Assembly (NCBI RefSeq): GCF_011806565.1
Contig: NZ_JAATOP010000009.1
Span: 56,877 to 120,876, forward strand
Direction: 5' to 3'
Source of the DNA: Marivivens donghaensis
GTDB taxonomy: Bacteria > Pseudomonadota > Alphaproteobacteria > Rhodobacterales > Rhodobacteraceae
Length of the DNA: 64,000 bases
In this document: positions 30,116 through 39,048 of the stretch, one piece after another
How positions within the stretch are numbered: position 1 is the first letter of the stretch
Layout of the letters: the number at the start of each line of letters is the position of its first letter
Translations under genes and position numbers: made by a program
The notes under the pieces: model-generated
Told to the model about the DNA's origin: nothing
Seen by the model: the letters and a program-made list of their open reading frames with translations, nothing else
Databases searched by the model: none

Positions 30116-30622
30116 TTAGAACGGAATTTCGTCGTCCATGCCGCCGGAGTTGCCGCCGCCGGACGGGCCGCTGTCGTAGCCGCCGCCGTAACCGCCGCCC
30201 GACGAGGACGGGCCGTTGTCGTAACCGCCGCCGTAGCCACCGCCACCGCCGCCGCCCTGACCGCCGTCACCGCGGCCGCCGAGCAGGGTGAGGTTGCCGG
30301 TGAAGGGGCGCAGAACGACTTCGGTCGAATAGCGGTCCTGACCCGACTGGTCCTGCCATTTGCGCGTTTCCAGCTGGCCTTCGACGTAGACGGTCGAGCC
30401 CTTGCGCAGGTATTGCTCCGCGATGCGGCCCAGCGCTTCGTTGAAGATGGCGACTGAGTGCCATTCGGTGCGCTCGCGGCGCTCACCGGTGTTACGGTCT
30501 TTCCAGTTTTCCGAGGTGGCGATGCGCAGGTTGACGACTTTGCCACCGTTATTGAAGTTGCGGACTTCCGGGTCGCGACCCAGATTTCCGATCAGGATGA
30601 CTTTGTTGACTGAACCGGCCAT
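30116..30622 (-). CDS. ssb: Single-stranded DNA-binding protein
   Basis: 168 residues. The OB fold covers about residues 1-110 ([67 protein letters not shown]). A Gly-rich disordered linker follows, then the acidic tip DDEIPF that binds repair and replication partners. Alphaproteobacterial ssb genes are often LexA-controlled, but I see no GTTC-N7-GTTC upstream. Confidence 0.97.
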   Translation of the reverse strand: MAGSVNKVILIGNLGRDPEVRNFNNGGKVVNLRIATSENWKDRNTGERRERTEWHSVAIFNEALGRIAEQYLRKGSTVYVEGQLETRKWQDQSGQDRYSTEVVLRPFTGNLTLLGGRGDGGQGGGGGGGYGGGYDNGPSSSGGGYGGGYDSGPSGGGNSGGMDDEIPF

Positions 30623-30817
30623 GCCGCGTCTCCCTCGAATCTCGTTTCTTTTGTTCGGGACGTTACATCATTCCCCGCGCTGTGAGGAAAGGGCAAAGTC
30701 CTTCACGTATGGTAAATAGCCATCGGGCAGAGAATTGCCGATCACGGAGCTGTGCGGTTTTCCTGATGGAACCTTTGTCCTAGTCTTTGGCCAAAGAAAC
30801 GGGACAGGTGCGGAACG

Positions 30818-31396
30818 ATGCGGGTTTGGGCGATTGCTGCGGTATGCAGCGCGATTGCTGGCGGTGCGCTGGCGGACAGCGTGTCGTCGTCGGGCCGCAT
30901 GGCTCTGTTCCAGAGTCAGTTGTCGGTTCTCGATGGTCGCGCTTCCGAGCAGTATTCCACCTCCAGCCGCCTGATGCCGACCAGCCCGCCTGCGCCGATT
31001 GCCGTCTCGGCTCCGGCCTACAACGGCGGTTATAGCGGCGAGTATCTGACGATGGCCCGTGCCGCTGCCAGCAAATACAACGTGCCTGCGGATCTGTTCC
31101 TGCGCCTCGTGCAGCAGGAAAGCGGCTGGAACTCTGCCGCCAAGAGCAGCAAGGGCGCTATTGGCTTGGCGCAGCTCATGCCTGCGACCGCCACGTTCCT
31201 TGGCGTCGATCCGCATAACCCGCGTCAGAACCTCGAAGGCGGCGCGCGTTATCTGCGGATGCAGTACGACCGCTTTGGCGACTGGCGTCTGGCGCTGGCC
31301 GCCTACAACGCGGGCCCCGAGGCCGTCGACCGTTACGGTGATGTACCGCCGTACCGCGAGACCACGCATTACGTTGCGGTGATCTGGGGCAGTTAA
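30818..31396 (+). CDS. Lytic transglycosylase, SLT domain
   Basis: 192 residues with a signal peptide (ends AGGALA). A short Ser/Pro-rich linker is followed by an SLT fold: ADLFLRLVQQESGWNSAAKSSKGAIGLAQLMPATA with catalytic Glu101, then YLRMQYDRFGDWRLALAAYNAGP. It cleaves the glycan strand of peptidoglycan, making anhydromuramic ends. Its stop codon overlaps the stop of the opposing AraC gene by 3 nt. Confidence 0.92.
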   Translation: MRVWAIAAVCSAIAGGALADSVSSSGRMALFQSQLSVLDGRASEQYSTSSRLMPTSPPAPIAVSAPAYNGGYSGEYLTMARAAASKYNVPADLFLRLVQQESGWNSAAKSSKGAIGLAQLMPATATFLGVDPHNPRQNLEGGARYLRMQYDRFGDWRLALAAYNAGPEAVDRYGDVPPYRETTHYVAVIWGS

Positions 31397-32214
31397 TGCG
31401 CCTTGCGGAAGGCTGACGGGGTCATGCCCGTTTCGTGCTGAAAGCTGCGGGTAAAGTAGGCCGCAGACGAGAAGCCCAAGTCCGAAGCGATTGTTTTTAC
31501 CGGCGATTTCGTGGTGCGCAGGCGTTCGCGTGCTTCGAACAGGATGCGGTCGTTGATGATCGCGAGCGCCGATTTTCCGCAGGTCTGATTGCAGCAGCGC
31601 GTGAGGTGTGTCGGGGTGACGCCCAGTTCGCGGGCGTAGGCGGTGACGCCTTTTCCGGTCGAGAAACCACGCTCCACGAGGTCGGTGAAAGCCGCCACAA
31701 GACGCGCGGCGGAGCTGGTTGTGCGGCCCGTGGTATCGACGGGCGGGTTGTCTTCAAGCTGGCGCTGGAAGAACACCGACATGATGCCGAGCATGTGGTG
31801 CGCGGCGCGTTCGTGGCCTGCACGACCGGACTTCATTTCGCGTTCCAGACTGTCGAGGATGCTGACGAATTCCTTCTGGATCAGAACGTCGCGCATCCGC
31901 AGGTGGACAGGCTCGTCGGGCCATTCGTGGGCGAGGGCGCGGGGGATCGTGATGACATAGCCGAAGACAGTGGTGCCGGCCTCGTAGCCGAAGAGCGTAT
32001 TGGCGGGGATGTAGATCAGGTTGTTCGCGCCGTAACCGCTGGTCAGGCCCGACACGGTGATGCGGCCCTGGCCCTTGGTGAAGAAGATGAGCCGCGGGGA
32101 GCTGTAGCTGCGCATCGCCTCGGTCCGCCACTTGCTGGCGGCGTTCTGCGGAACGATATGGACCAGCGAGAGGCTGTTCTGTGCTGGTTGTGCAAGGGTC
32201 TTCGGCGGGGTCAT
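31393..32214 (-). CDS. AraC-family transcriptional regulator
   Basis: 273 residues. The N-terminal cupin-like sensor half contains LIFFTKGQGRITVSGLTSGYG and IPANTLFGYEAG. The C-terminal 100 residues hold the double HTH: YARELGVTPTHLTRCCNQTCGKS and the signature IASDLGFSSAAYFTRSFQHETGMTPSAFRK. The ligand is unknown. GGAGC precedes the chosen ATG; a longer frame begins 24 codons upstream. Confidence 0.9.
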   Translation of the reverse strand: MTPPKTLAQPAQNSLSLVHIVPQNAASKWRTEAMRSYSSPRLIFFTKGQGRITVSGLTSGYGANNLIYIPANTLFGYEAGTTVFGYVITIPRALAHEWPDEPVHLRMRDVLIQKEFVSILDSLEREMKSGRAGHERAAHHMLGIMSVFFQRQLEDNPPVDTTGRTTSSAARLVAAFTDLVERGFSTGKGVTAYARELGVTPTHLTRCCNQTCGKSALAIINDRILFEARERLRTTKSPVKTIASDLGFSSAAYFTRSFQHETGMTPSAFRKAH

Positions 32215-32313
32215 CGTCGGCTCCGATGTTCGGTTTGTGCAACCTTGTCCGAAGCGATTCGACCAATCAACGGTTTTGATTCGCACCTACAAAACCGTTG
32301 TAAACTTGCCGCA

Positions 32314-33174
32314 TCAGGGCAGGGTGACGGGCTGCCATTGTTTCATTCTGTTACGGAACCACGTGCGCTGGCGCTTGGCGTACTGGCGCGAAGCCGTGAC
32401 GGCAGCATCGCGGGCGTCCTCCAGCGTCAACGCACCTTGGAGGTGGGCGATCATCTCGGGCGCGCCGATGGCTTTGGAGGACAGATAGCTCGGGTCCCAT
32501 TGGGGCAGCATGGCGCGGGCTTCGTCCAGCGCGCCGCCCTCCAGCATCAGATCGAAGCGACGACCGATGCGTTCGTTCAGCCAATCAACATCGGGCCGCA
32601 GCACCAGCGCGTGCGTGTCCGAAGCGGGCAGCAGCGGCGGCGGGGTGTCGTCCTGCCAGTCGGCAAGTGGGCGGCCCGTGGCGGTCAGCACCTCCCACGC
32701 GCGCTGCACGCGCGGGCGGTTGTTGGTGTCGATACGCGATTTGGTTTTCTCGTCCAGCGCGGCCAGCAGGTCGGGCAGGGCGATCAGATCGCCCTCTGCG
32801 CGGACCTCGGGCGGGGTCGCGGGGATTTCCACCAGCCCTTCGGTCAGCGCCATGAAGTAAAGCCCCGTCCCGCCAACGATGATTGGGCGCTCTCCGCCCA
32901 GCAGAGGGGTCACATCGCGCAGCCAGTGCCCCGCCGAGTAGGGCTGATCGAAGGGCACATGGCCGTAGAGTTTATGCTCCGCCCGTGCCAGATCAGAATC
33001 ATCTGGACGCGCCGTCAGGATGCGCCAGCCGCTAAACACCTGTAATGCATCGGCATTCACGATCACGCCGCCCTTTTCCTCAGCGATGCGCAGCGCCAGT
33101 TCGGACTTGCCCGAGGCAGTCGGTCCCGCAATGAGAACAGGCTTTTCAGCGGATATTTGGTCGATCAGTGACAC
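32314..33174 (-). CDS. miaA: tRNA dimethylallyltransferase
   Basis: 286 residues; transfers a dimethylallyl group to A37 of tRNAs reading UNN codons. Seen: the P-loop [15 protein letters not shown], the [16 protein letters not shown] substrate region (normally DSMQVY), [14 protein letters not shown] and [14 protein letters not shown] near the end. The GTG start was chosen ([18 protein letters not shown]); a TTG four codons upstream, which a GGAAAGG directly precedes, is the alternative. Divergent from pyrH. Confidence 0.94.
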   Translation of the reverse strand: MSLIDQISAEKPVLIAGPTASGKSELALRIAEEKGGVIVNADALQVFSGWRILTARPDDSDLARAEHKLYGHVPFDQPYSAGHWLRDVTPLLGGERPIIVGGTGLYFMALTEGLVEIPATPPEVRAEGDLIALPDLLAALDEKTKSRIDTNNRPRVQRAWEVLTATGRPLADWQDDTPPPLLPASDTHALVLRPDVDWLNERIGRRFDLMLEGGALDEARAMLPQWDPSYLSSKAIGAPEMIAHLQGALTLEDARDAAVTASRQYAKRQRTWFRNRMKQWQPVTLP

Positions 33175-33320
33175 GAAATGCGGCAACCTTTCCTAGATGC
33201 TGTGCAGGTTTTACAGAGAATTCATACAACCTGCCAATTTCCGGCGATACCGCCATTGCCCTTTTGCGCCTTTTGCGACATTTTCCACGCCGATCAAAGG
33301 ACCAGCGCGAGGATAGAGCC

Positions 33321-34046
33321 ATGACCGACGGCAAGGATGTGAAATTCAAACGGGTCATGCTCAAAATATCAGGGGAAGCCCTGATGGGCGACGGCCAGTT
33401 CGGCCTGAACCCGCCGACCGTCGAGCGCATTGCCCGCGAAGTCAAATCGGTCCACGACCTCGGCGTCGAGATCTGCATGGTCATCGGCGGAGGTAACATC
33501 TTCCGCGGCCTACAGGGCTCCGCTCAGGGCATGGAACGCACCACCGCAGACTACATGGGTATGCTTGCGACCGTGATGAACGCGCTGGCGATGCAGTCCG
33601 CGCTCGAAACGCTCGGCGTCTTCACCCGCGTCATCTCGGCCATCCCGATGGATCAGGTCTGCGAGCCCTACATTCGCCGCCGCGCGGTGCGTCACCTCGA
33701 GAAAAAGCGCGTGTGCATCTTTGCCGCCGGCACCGGTAACCCTTACTTCACCACCGACACCGCATCGGCGCTCCGTGCCAACGAGATGTCCTGCGAGGCG
33801 ATCTTCATGGGCAAGCAGGTCGACGGTATCTACGACAGCGACCCCAAGAAGAACCCTGACGCGAAGCGCTTCGACCGTATCTCCTACGACGAGGTTTTCC
33901 GCCAGAATCTCAAGGTGATGGACGCTTCGGCGATTGCGCTGGCCCGCGACAACAACATGCCGCTGATCGTGTTCAGCCTCGACGAGCCGGGCGGTTTCCG
34001 CGGTATCCTCGCGGGTGAAGGCACCTATACAACCGTGCACCGTTAA
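33321..34046 (+). CDS. pyrH: UMP kinase
   Basis: 241 residues; phosphorylates UMP to UDP. Amino-acid-kinase fold with [48 protein letters not shown] and a C-terminal GEGTYTTV. The ATG has AGGATAGAG upstream. It opens the pyrH-frr-uppS-cdsA-dxr-rseP-bamA run, an order conserved in many proteobacteria. Confidence 0.97.
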   Translation: MTDGKDVKFKRVMLKISGEALMGDGQFGLNPPTVERIAREVKSVHDLGVEICMVIGGGNIFRGLQGSAQGMERTTADYMGMLATVMNALAMQSALETLGVFTRVISAIPMDQVCEPYIRRRAVRHLEKKRVCIFAAGTGNPYFTTDTASALRANEMSCEAIFMGKQVDGIYDSDPKKNPDAKRFDRISYDEVFRQNLKVMDASAIALARDNNMPLIVFSLDEPGGFRGILAGEGTYTTVHR

Positions 34047-34094
34047 GGTTATAGCAGTCCGAACCGAAGAATACCCCCGAGGGGAGCAGAAAGT

Positions 34095-34658
34095 ATGTCC
34101 GAAGATTTTGAACTCGACACCGACGACCTGACCCGCCGTATGGACGGCGCCATTTCCGCGCTGCGCACCGAATTCGCTTCGCTGCGTACGGGCCGTGGTT
34201 CGGGCTCCATGCTGGAGCCGATCCAGGTCGAAGCCTACGGCACCATGACGCCGATCAACCAGCTGGGCACCGTCAACGTGCCCGAGCCGCGCCTCGTGAC
34301 CATCAATATCTGGGACAAGGCCATGGTCGGTAAGGTCGAAAAGGCCATCCGCGAGTCCGGTTTGGGCATCAACCCGCAGCTCAACGGCACCATCATCATG
34401 CTGCCGATCCCCGAGCTGAACGAGGAACGCCGCCGCGAGCTGACGAAAGTCGCAGGCCAGTACGCCGAACACGCCCGCGTTGCGATCCGCAACCTGCGCC
34501 GTGACGGTATGGACCAGATCAAGAAGGCCAAGAACGACGGTCTTTCGGAAGACGACCAGAAGTTCTGGGAATCTGAAGTTCAGGATCTGACGAACAAGTA
34601 CGTCAAGCAGGTCGACGATCTTCTGGAGACCAAGCAAGCGGAGATCATGCAGGTATAA
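34095..34658 (+). CDS. frr: Ribosome recycling factor
   Basis: 187 residues; with EF-G it splits post-termination ribosomes. The start [35 protein letters not shown], the ITIWD-like [16 protein letters not shown] segment and [29 protein letters not shown] are typical. GAGGGGAGCAG precedes the ATG. Confidence 0.97.
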   Translation: MSEDFELDTDDLTRRMDGAISALRTEFASLRTGRGSGSMLEPIQVEAYGTMTPINQLGTVNVPEPRLVTINIWDKAMVGKVEKAIRESGLGINPQLNGTIIMLPIPELNEERRRELTKVAGQYAEHARVAIRNLRRDGMDQIKKAKNDGLSEDDQKFWESEVQDLTNKYVKQVDDLLETKQAEIMQV

Positions 34659-34690
34659 GACCTGCATGTTTCGTGGCGAGGGACTCCAGT

Positions 34691-35419
34691 ATGGACGGAC
34701 ATTTGGAAACTGACCAAGACGGTCCGCGCCACGTCGCGATTATCATGGACGGCAATGGCCGCTGGGCGCAACAGCGCGGGCGGCCCCGTCTTTTCGGGCA
34801 TCAGGCCGGTGCAAAGCGTGTCCGCGATATCGTCGAGGCTTGTCCGGAAAACGGCGTAAAATACCTCACGATCTTCGCTTTCTCGACCGAGAACTGGAAA
34901 CGCACCCAGACTGAAGTTGCCGGTCTGATGAAGCTCTTCCGCATGTATATCCAGCGCGAAGCCCGCGCTTTGCTTCAGGCAGGCGTGCGCGTCCGTTTCA
35001 TCGGTGACCGCGTCAAGCTGGAGCCGAAGCTGGTCACGCTGATGGACGAGCTGGAGCTACTGACCTCGAACAACGACGAGTGTCACTTGACGATCGCGCT
35101 GAACTACGGCGGCCGTGATGAAGTGACCCGTGCGGCCCAGCGCCTTGCCTATGAGGTGGAGCAGGGGAACCTGACCCACAAGGACGTCGACGCCGAAACG
35201 CTGTCGCGTTTTCTGGACACCCGCGTGCTTCCCGACCCCGATCTTGTGATCCGGACTTCGGGCGAAGCGCGTATTTCGAATTTCCTTCTGTGGCAGTCGG
35301 CCTATTCTGAATATGAATTCGTCGATACGCTCTGGCCTGACTTCACGGCCGAAGAGTTCGGCAAGGTCGTCAGGAACTACGCCAACCGCGAACGTCGGTA
35401 CGGCGGAATCAAAGGCTAA
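34691..35419 (+). CDS. uppS: Isoprenyl transferase (undecaprenyl diphosphate synthase)
   Basis: 242 residues; elongates farnesyl diphosphate with IPP to the undecaprenyl carrier for peptidoglycan and LPS. Catalytic IIMDGNGRWAQQRG (Asp20), GHQAGAKRVRDIV, FAFSTENWKR, LNYGGRDE and RTSGEARISNFLLWQSAYSE are present. GAGGGA supports this ATG; a GTG six codons upstream is less likely. cdsA follows after 1 nt. Confidence 0.96.
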   Translation: MDGHLETDQDGPRHVAIIMDGNGRWAQQRGRPRLFGHQAGAKRVRDIVEACPENGVKYLTIFAFSTENWKRTQTEVAGLMKLFRMYIQREARALLQAGVRVRFIGDRVKLEPKLVTLMDELELLTSNNDECHLTIALNYGGRDEVTRAAQRLAYEVEQGNLTHKDVDAETLSRFLDTRVLPDPDLVIRTSGEARISNFLLWQSAYSEYEFVDTLWPDFTAEEFGKVVRNYANRERRYGGIKG

Positions 35420-35420
35420 G

Positions 35421-36224
35421 ATGCGCGAACGTGTCAAAAACAAATGGCGTGACCTCGGGCCACGCGTGACTTCGGGCATCGTGCTCGCAATCATCGGCGG
35501 TGGCGCACTGGTCCTCGGACATTTCGTCTTCCTGCTCTTCATCTCGATTTGCGCGGGTCTGATGATCTGGGAAATCTACCGCATGGGCCATCCGCTCGCG
35601 AACCTGCGCGCCAAGGCGTTCGGCGTTGTCGGCGGCATCACGGTGTTCCTGTGCGTACTGATCCCGTTCGGCGCGGAGGGCGTGATCTTCGCGCTGCTGG
35701 CCGCCGCGATTTTCGCCACGATCAAGCGCGACCGCCTGTGGTTGTCGCTTTATGCCTTCGGGGTGCTTTGCGCTTGCGGTGCGATCTGGATGCTGCGTGA
35801 GCTCTCGCTCCCCTACACGCTGTGGCTCGTGCTCGTAGTCGTGATGTCCGACATCCTCGGTTATTTCGTCGGCAAAAGCCTCGGCGGTCCGAAGTTCTGG
35901 CCCGCGATCAGCCCCAAGAAAACATGGTCCGGCACCATCGGTGGCTGGATCGGCGCGGCGGTGATCGGCTGGGCGTTCTCGCAAGGCTCGTTCGTCGCAG
36001 TGATCGTGCTCATGTTCACGTCGGTGTTTATGGCCTTTGCGGGCCAGCTCGGCGATATTGCCGAAAGCGCGCTAAAGCGTCGGGCAGGGGTCAAGGACAG
36101 CTCGGCCCTCATTCCGGGGCATGGCGGTCTGCTTGACCGGTTCGACGCGCTGATGGCCGCAGCACTGGTCCTCGCGGCTTATGTCGTGATCATGGAGCCG
36201 TTTATCACGTCGAAGGGATATTGA
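35421..36224 (+). CDS. cdsA: Phosphatidate cytidylyltransferase
   Basis: 267-residue inner-membrane enzyme making CDP-diacylglycerol, with about seven hydrophobic segments. The signature near the C-terminus is clear: SPKKTWSGTIGG and QLGDIAESALKRRAGVKDSSALIPGHGGLLDRFD. The stop overlaps the dxr ATG (TGATG). Confidence 0.96.
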   Translation: MRERVKNKWRDLGPRVTSGIVLAIIGGGALVLGHFVFLLFISICAGLMIWEIYRMGHPLANLRAKAFGVVGGITVFLCVLIPFGAEGVIFALLAAAIFATIKRDRLWLSLYAFGVLCACGAIWMLRELSLPYTLWLVLVVVMSDILGYFVGKSLGGPKFWPAISPKKTWSGTIGGWIGAAVIGWAFSQGSFVAVIVLMFTSVFMAFAGQLGDIAESALKRRAGVKDSSALIPGHGGLLDRFDALMAAALVLAAYVVIMEPFITSKGY

Positions 36225-37390
36225 TGAGACGTGTGTCCATTTTCGGCGCAACGGGAAGTATCGGACAGAACACGATCGACCTGATTGCCCGCGCTCCGCA
36301 GGAATACGATGTGGTCGCGCTGACGGGTGCCCGTAACATTGCGCAACTGGCAAAGGACGCGATACGGCTGAACGCCGATTTCGCTGTGACCTGCCACGAA
36401 GAATTATTGCCCGACCTGAAAGACGCGCTGGCTGGAACTGGCGTTGAAGCCGCCGCAGGTGCGGACGCGATGCGCGAAGCGTCCCAGCGTCCCGCCGATT
36501 GGGTCATGTCCGCGATTGTCGGCGCCGCCGGTCTGCTACCGGGACTTGAGGCGCTGAAACAGGGCGCGACGCTGGCGCTGGCAAACAAGGAATCCCTCGT
36601 GACCGCAGGTCCGCTGCTGATGCAGACCGCGGCCGAGCACAACGCCACCGTTGTTCCCGTGGACAGCGAGCACTCCGCCGTGTTCCAAGCCCTCGTGGGC
36701 GAAGATCTGTCTGCCGTCGAGCGCGTGATCATTACGGCGTCAGGCGGTGCGTTCCGTGATTGGCCGATGGAGAAACTGGCTACCGCCACGGTCGAGCAAG
36801 CCTCCACCCATCCTAACTGGGATATGGGTCAGCGGATCACCATCGACAGCGCGTCGATGTTTAACAAGGCGCTGGAACTGATTGAGACCAAAGAATATTT
36901 CGGCGTTCACCCCTCGCAGATCGAGGTGCTGGTGCATCCCGAAAGCCTCATTCACGCGATGGTCGGCTTTAACGATGGCGCGCTGATGGCCCACGTCGGG
37001 CCTGCCGATATGCGCCACGCGATCGGATACGCGCTGCACTGGCCGGAGCGCCGCAAGCTGCCGGTCGAGCGTCTGGACCTCGCCAAGATCGGCCAACTGA
37101 CATTCCGCGCGCCCGACGATGCGCGCTACCCCGCGCTTGCGCTTGCGCACCGCGTTATGAACGAAGGCGGCCTGTCGGGTGCGATCTTCAACGCCGCGAA
37201 GGAACGCGCGCTCGACGGGTTCATCGCAAAGAAAATCGGGTTCCTCGACATGGCACAGGTCGTCGAGCGGACAATGGACACTATGTCGCCCTCGACTGAT
37301 CGCACAAATGCCCACGGGATTGATACGATCATGCAAGCAGACACCGAGGCCCGCGCACGCGCCACGGAAATCATGGAGACGATGGATTAA
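36224..37390 (+). CDS. dxr: 1-deoxy-D-xylulose 5-phosphate reductoisomerase
   Basis: 388 residues; converts DXP to MEP with NADPH, the first committed step of the MEP isoprenoid pathway, feeding uppS. NADPH-binding VSIFGATGSIGQNT at the start, LANKESLVTAG, VDSEHSAVFQAL with metal-binding Asp/Glu, ITASGGAFRDWP, WDMGQRITIDSASMFNKALELIE are all visible. It is translationally coupled to cdsA by a 1-nt overlap. Confidence 0.97.
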   Translation: MRRVSIFGATGSIGQNTIDLIARAPQEYDVVALTGARNIAQLAKDAIRLNADFAVTCHEELLPDLKDALAGTGVEAAAGADAMREASQRPADWVMSAIVGAAGLLPGLEALKQGATLALANKESLVTAGPLLMQTAAEHNATVVPVDSEHSAVFQALVGEDLSAVERVIITASGGAFRDWPMEKLATATVEQASTHPNWDMGQRITIDSASMFNKALELIETKEYFGVHPSQIEVLVHPESLIHAMVGFNDGALMAHVGPADMRHAIGYALHWPERRKLPVERLDLAKIGQLTFRAPDDARYPALALAHRVMNEGGLSGAIFNAAKERALDGFIAKKIGFLDMAQVVERTMDTMSPSTDRTNAHGIDTIMQADTEARARATEIMETMD

Positions 37391-37393
37391 CAG

Positions 37394-38707
37394 ATGACCA
37401 GCTTCCTGCCCAATTTCGGTAACATCGCTCTGGCCATCCCTGCCTTCGTTATTGCCCTGTCGATCATCGTGGCGATCCACGAATACGGCCACTACATCGT
37501 CGGTCGCTGGAGCGGCATTAAGGCGGACGTTTTCTCGCTCGGCTTCGGTAAGGTCCTGTTTTCGCGCGTCGATAAGCACGGAACTCAGTGGCAGCTCGCC
37601 GCGATCCCGCTTGGCGGCTACGTCAAATTCCGCGGCGATGCGAACGCGGCCAGCGTCAACACCAGCGATGTGGGCGGGCGCGATACGATGCTCGGCGCGC
37701 CGCTCTGGGCGCGGTCGGCGACCGTTGCTGCGGGGCCGATCTTCAACTTCATCCTGACGGTCGTCATTCTGACGGGCCTTGGACTGTGGTCGGGCAAAGC
37801 GATGGATCCGCTGACCCTGCGCACGGTGCCCGAACTGCCCGTGACCTATCTGCAAGAGCTCGAAGCGGGCGACCAGATCATCGCGGTCGAGAACATGGAC
37901 GCCCGCTCGGTCGCCCAGTTCGCCGCCGCGCTTGACGATCTGCCGCTGGAGCCTTCGCTGACCTACACCATCGTGCGCGATGGCGAGGAGATGCAGGTCG
38001 AAGGCCCGTACCCGCAGACCACCCGCGTTATGAGCCTGACCCAGAACGGCGCCGCGCGTGAAGCCGGTGTTCTCGAAGGTGACGTGGTGACCGCGATCAA
38101 CGGGCAGGAGGTCTTTGCCTTCAGTCAGCTCATGGAGCTTGCAGGCGCGTCCGATGGCGAGCCGCAGGTTCTGACGCTCTGGCGCGATGGCGGCGTGATC
38201 GACATCACCGTCACGCCCGACCGCCGCGACCTGCCCACCGAGGACGGGTTCGAAACCCGCTGGCTGCTGGGCATTTCGGGCGGCATCTTCTTCGAGCCGG
38301 TCACCGAAACCCCCGGCGTGTTCGAAGCCATCGGCAACGCATTCGAAGGTCTATGGTACATCATCGACCTGTCGCTCACGGGCATGAAGTACATGATCCT
38401 CGGTGAAATCTCGACCTGTAACCTTTCCAGCCCCATCGGCATTGCAGAGGCGTCGGGTCAGATGGCGGCGGCAGGACCGGTCGATTTCATCCAGTGGATC
38501 GCGACCCTTTCGGCGGCGATCGGCCTGATGAACCTCTTCCCGATTCCCGTGCTCGACGGCGGCCATCTGGTGTTCTTCGCTTACGAGGGCATCACCGGCA
38601 AACGTCCGAGCGATGGCGCGATGCGTGTGCTGATCGTCGTGGGCCTTGGCCTCATCCTGTCGCTGATGCTGTTCGGCATTCTGAACGACGCTTTCTTCTG
38701 CCGCTGA
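37394..38707 (+). CDS. rseP: Site-2 protease RseP (RIP metalloprotease)
   Basis: 437-residue inner-membrane zinc protease. The HEYGH zinc motif sits in the first membrane helix (residues 29-33), and the third metal ligand in NLFPIPVLDGGHLVFF near the C-terminus. Two PDZ-like regions lie between (around LQELEAGDQIIAVENMDARS and NGAAREAGVLEGDVVTAINGQE). It cleaves anti-sigma factors or signal-peptide remnants in the membrane. dxr lies 3 nt upstream. Confidence 0.95.
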   Translation: MTSFLPNFGNIALAIPAFVIALSIIVAIHEYGHYIVGRWSGIKADVFSLGFGKVLFSRVDKHGTQWQLAAIPLGGYVKFRGDANAASVNTSDVGGRDTMLGAPLWARSATVAAGPIFNFILTVVILTGLGLWSGKAMDPLTLRTVPELPVTYLQELEAGDQIIAVENMDARSVAQFAAALDDLPLEPSLTYTIVRDGEEMQVEGPYPQTTRVMSLTQNGAAREAGVLEGDVVTAINGQEVFAFSQLMELAGASDGEPQVLTLWRDGGVIDITVTPDRRDLPTEDGFETRWLLGISGGIFFEPVTETPGVFEAIGNAFEGLWYIIDLSLTGMKYMILGEISTCNLSSPIGIAEASGQMAAAGPVDFIQWIATLSAAIGLMNLFPIPVLDGGHLVFFAYEGITGKRPSDGAMRVLIVVGLGLILSLMLFGILNDAFFCR

Positions 38708-38785
38708 TAAATCCGCCGACCTTCGTGCAGTGCCGTAAATTCGCCCAATTCGGGGAATATACGTTCGCTGTAGTGTAAGGAGGCA

Positions 38786-38947
38786 ATGGATATGGCTTAT
38801 ATCACCGCCGGATATGATCGTCTGTCGTTTCTGGCCCGTCTGAATTGGGACAGGTTCCTGTTTGCGGGGGCTGTGCTCGTGGCGCTGGTGGCTGCGAACT
38901 ACCTCGGAAACGAGCTGATCGAGATGGCTTGGACCGACCTTCACTAA
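38786..38947 (+). CDS. Small membrane protein (53 residues) between rseP and bamA
   Basis: Starts MDMAYITAGYDRLSFLARL, followed by a predicted transmembrane helix (FLFAGAVLVALVAANYL) and a short tail ELIEMAWTDLH. It has one of the best ribosome-binding sites in the window (AAGGAGG, 4 nt from the ATG) and its own terminator directly downstream. The sequence is unrecognised. Its place inside the conserved rseP-bamA junction and strong translation signal make it very likely real. Confidence 0.75.
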   Translation: MDMAYITAGYDRLSFLARLNWDRFLFAGAVLVALVAANYLGNELIEMAWTDLH

Positions 38948-38957
38948 AGCCCGCCCA

Positions 38958-38988
38958 GCGCACCCGAAAGGGTGCGTTGTTGTTTTGA
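38958..38988 (+). terminator. Terminator between the small membrane protein gene and bamA
   Basis: CGCACCC-GAAA-GGGTGCG followed by TTGTTGTTTT. It would separate the upstream rseP transcript from bamA, which would then need its own promoter. Confidence 0.75.
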
Positions 38989-39048
38989 CAAGGCCCGTCA
39001 TTCTGGATAGGTCAGAAGCTGACTGTTTTGTCTGGACTGGCTGGATTG

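Noticed and set aside
30623..30680. LexA box upstream of ssb
   Set aside because: GTTC and GTTA/GTTT units are present but none has the 7-nt spacing.
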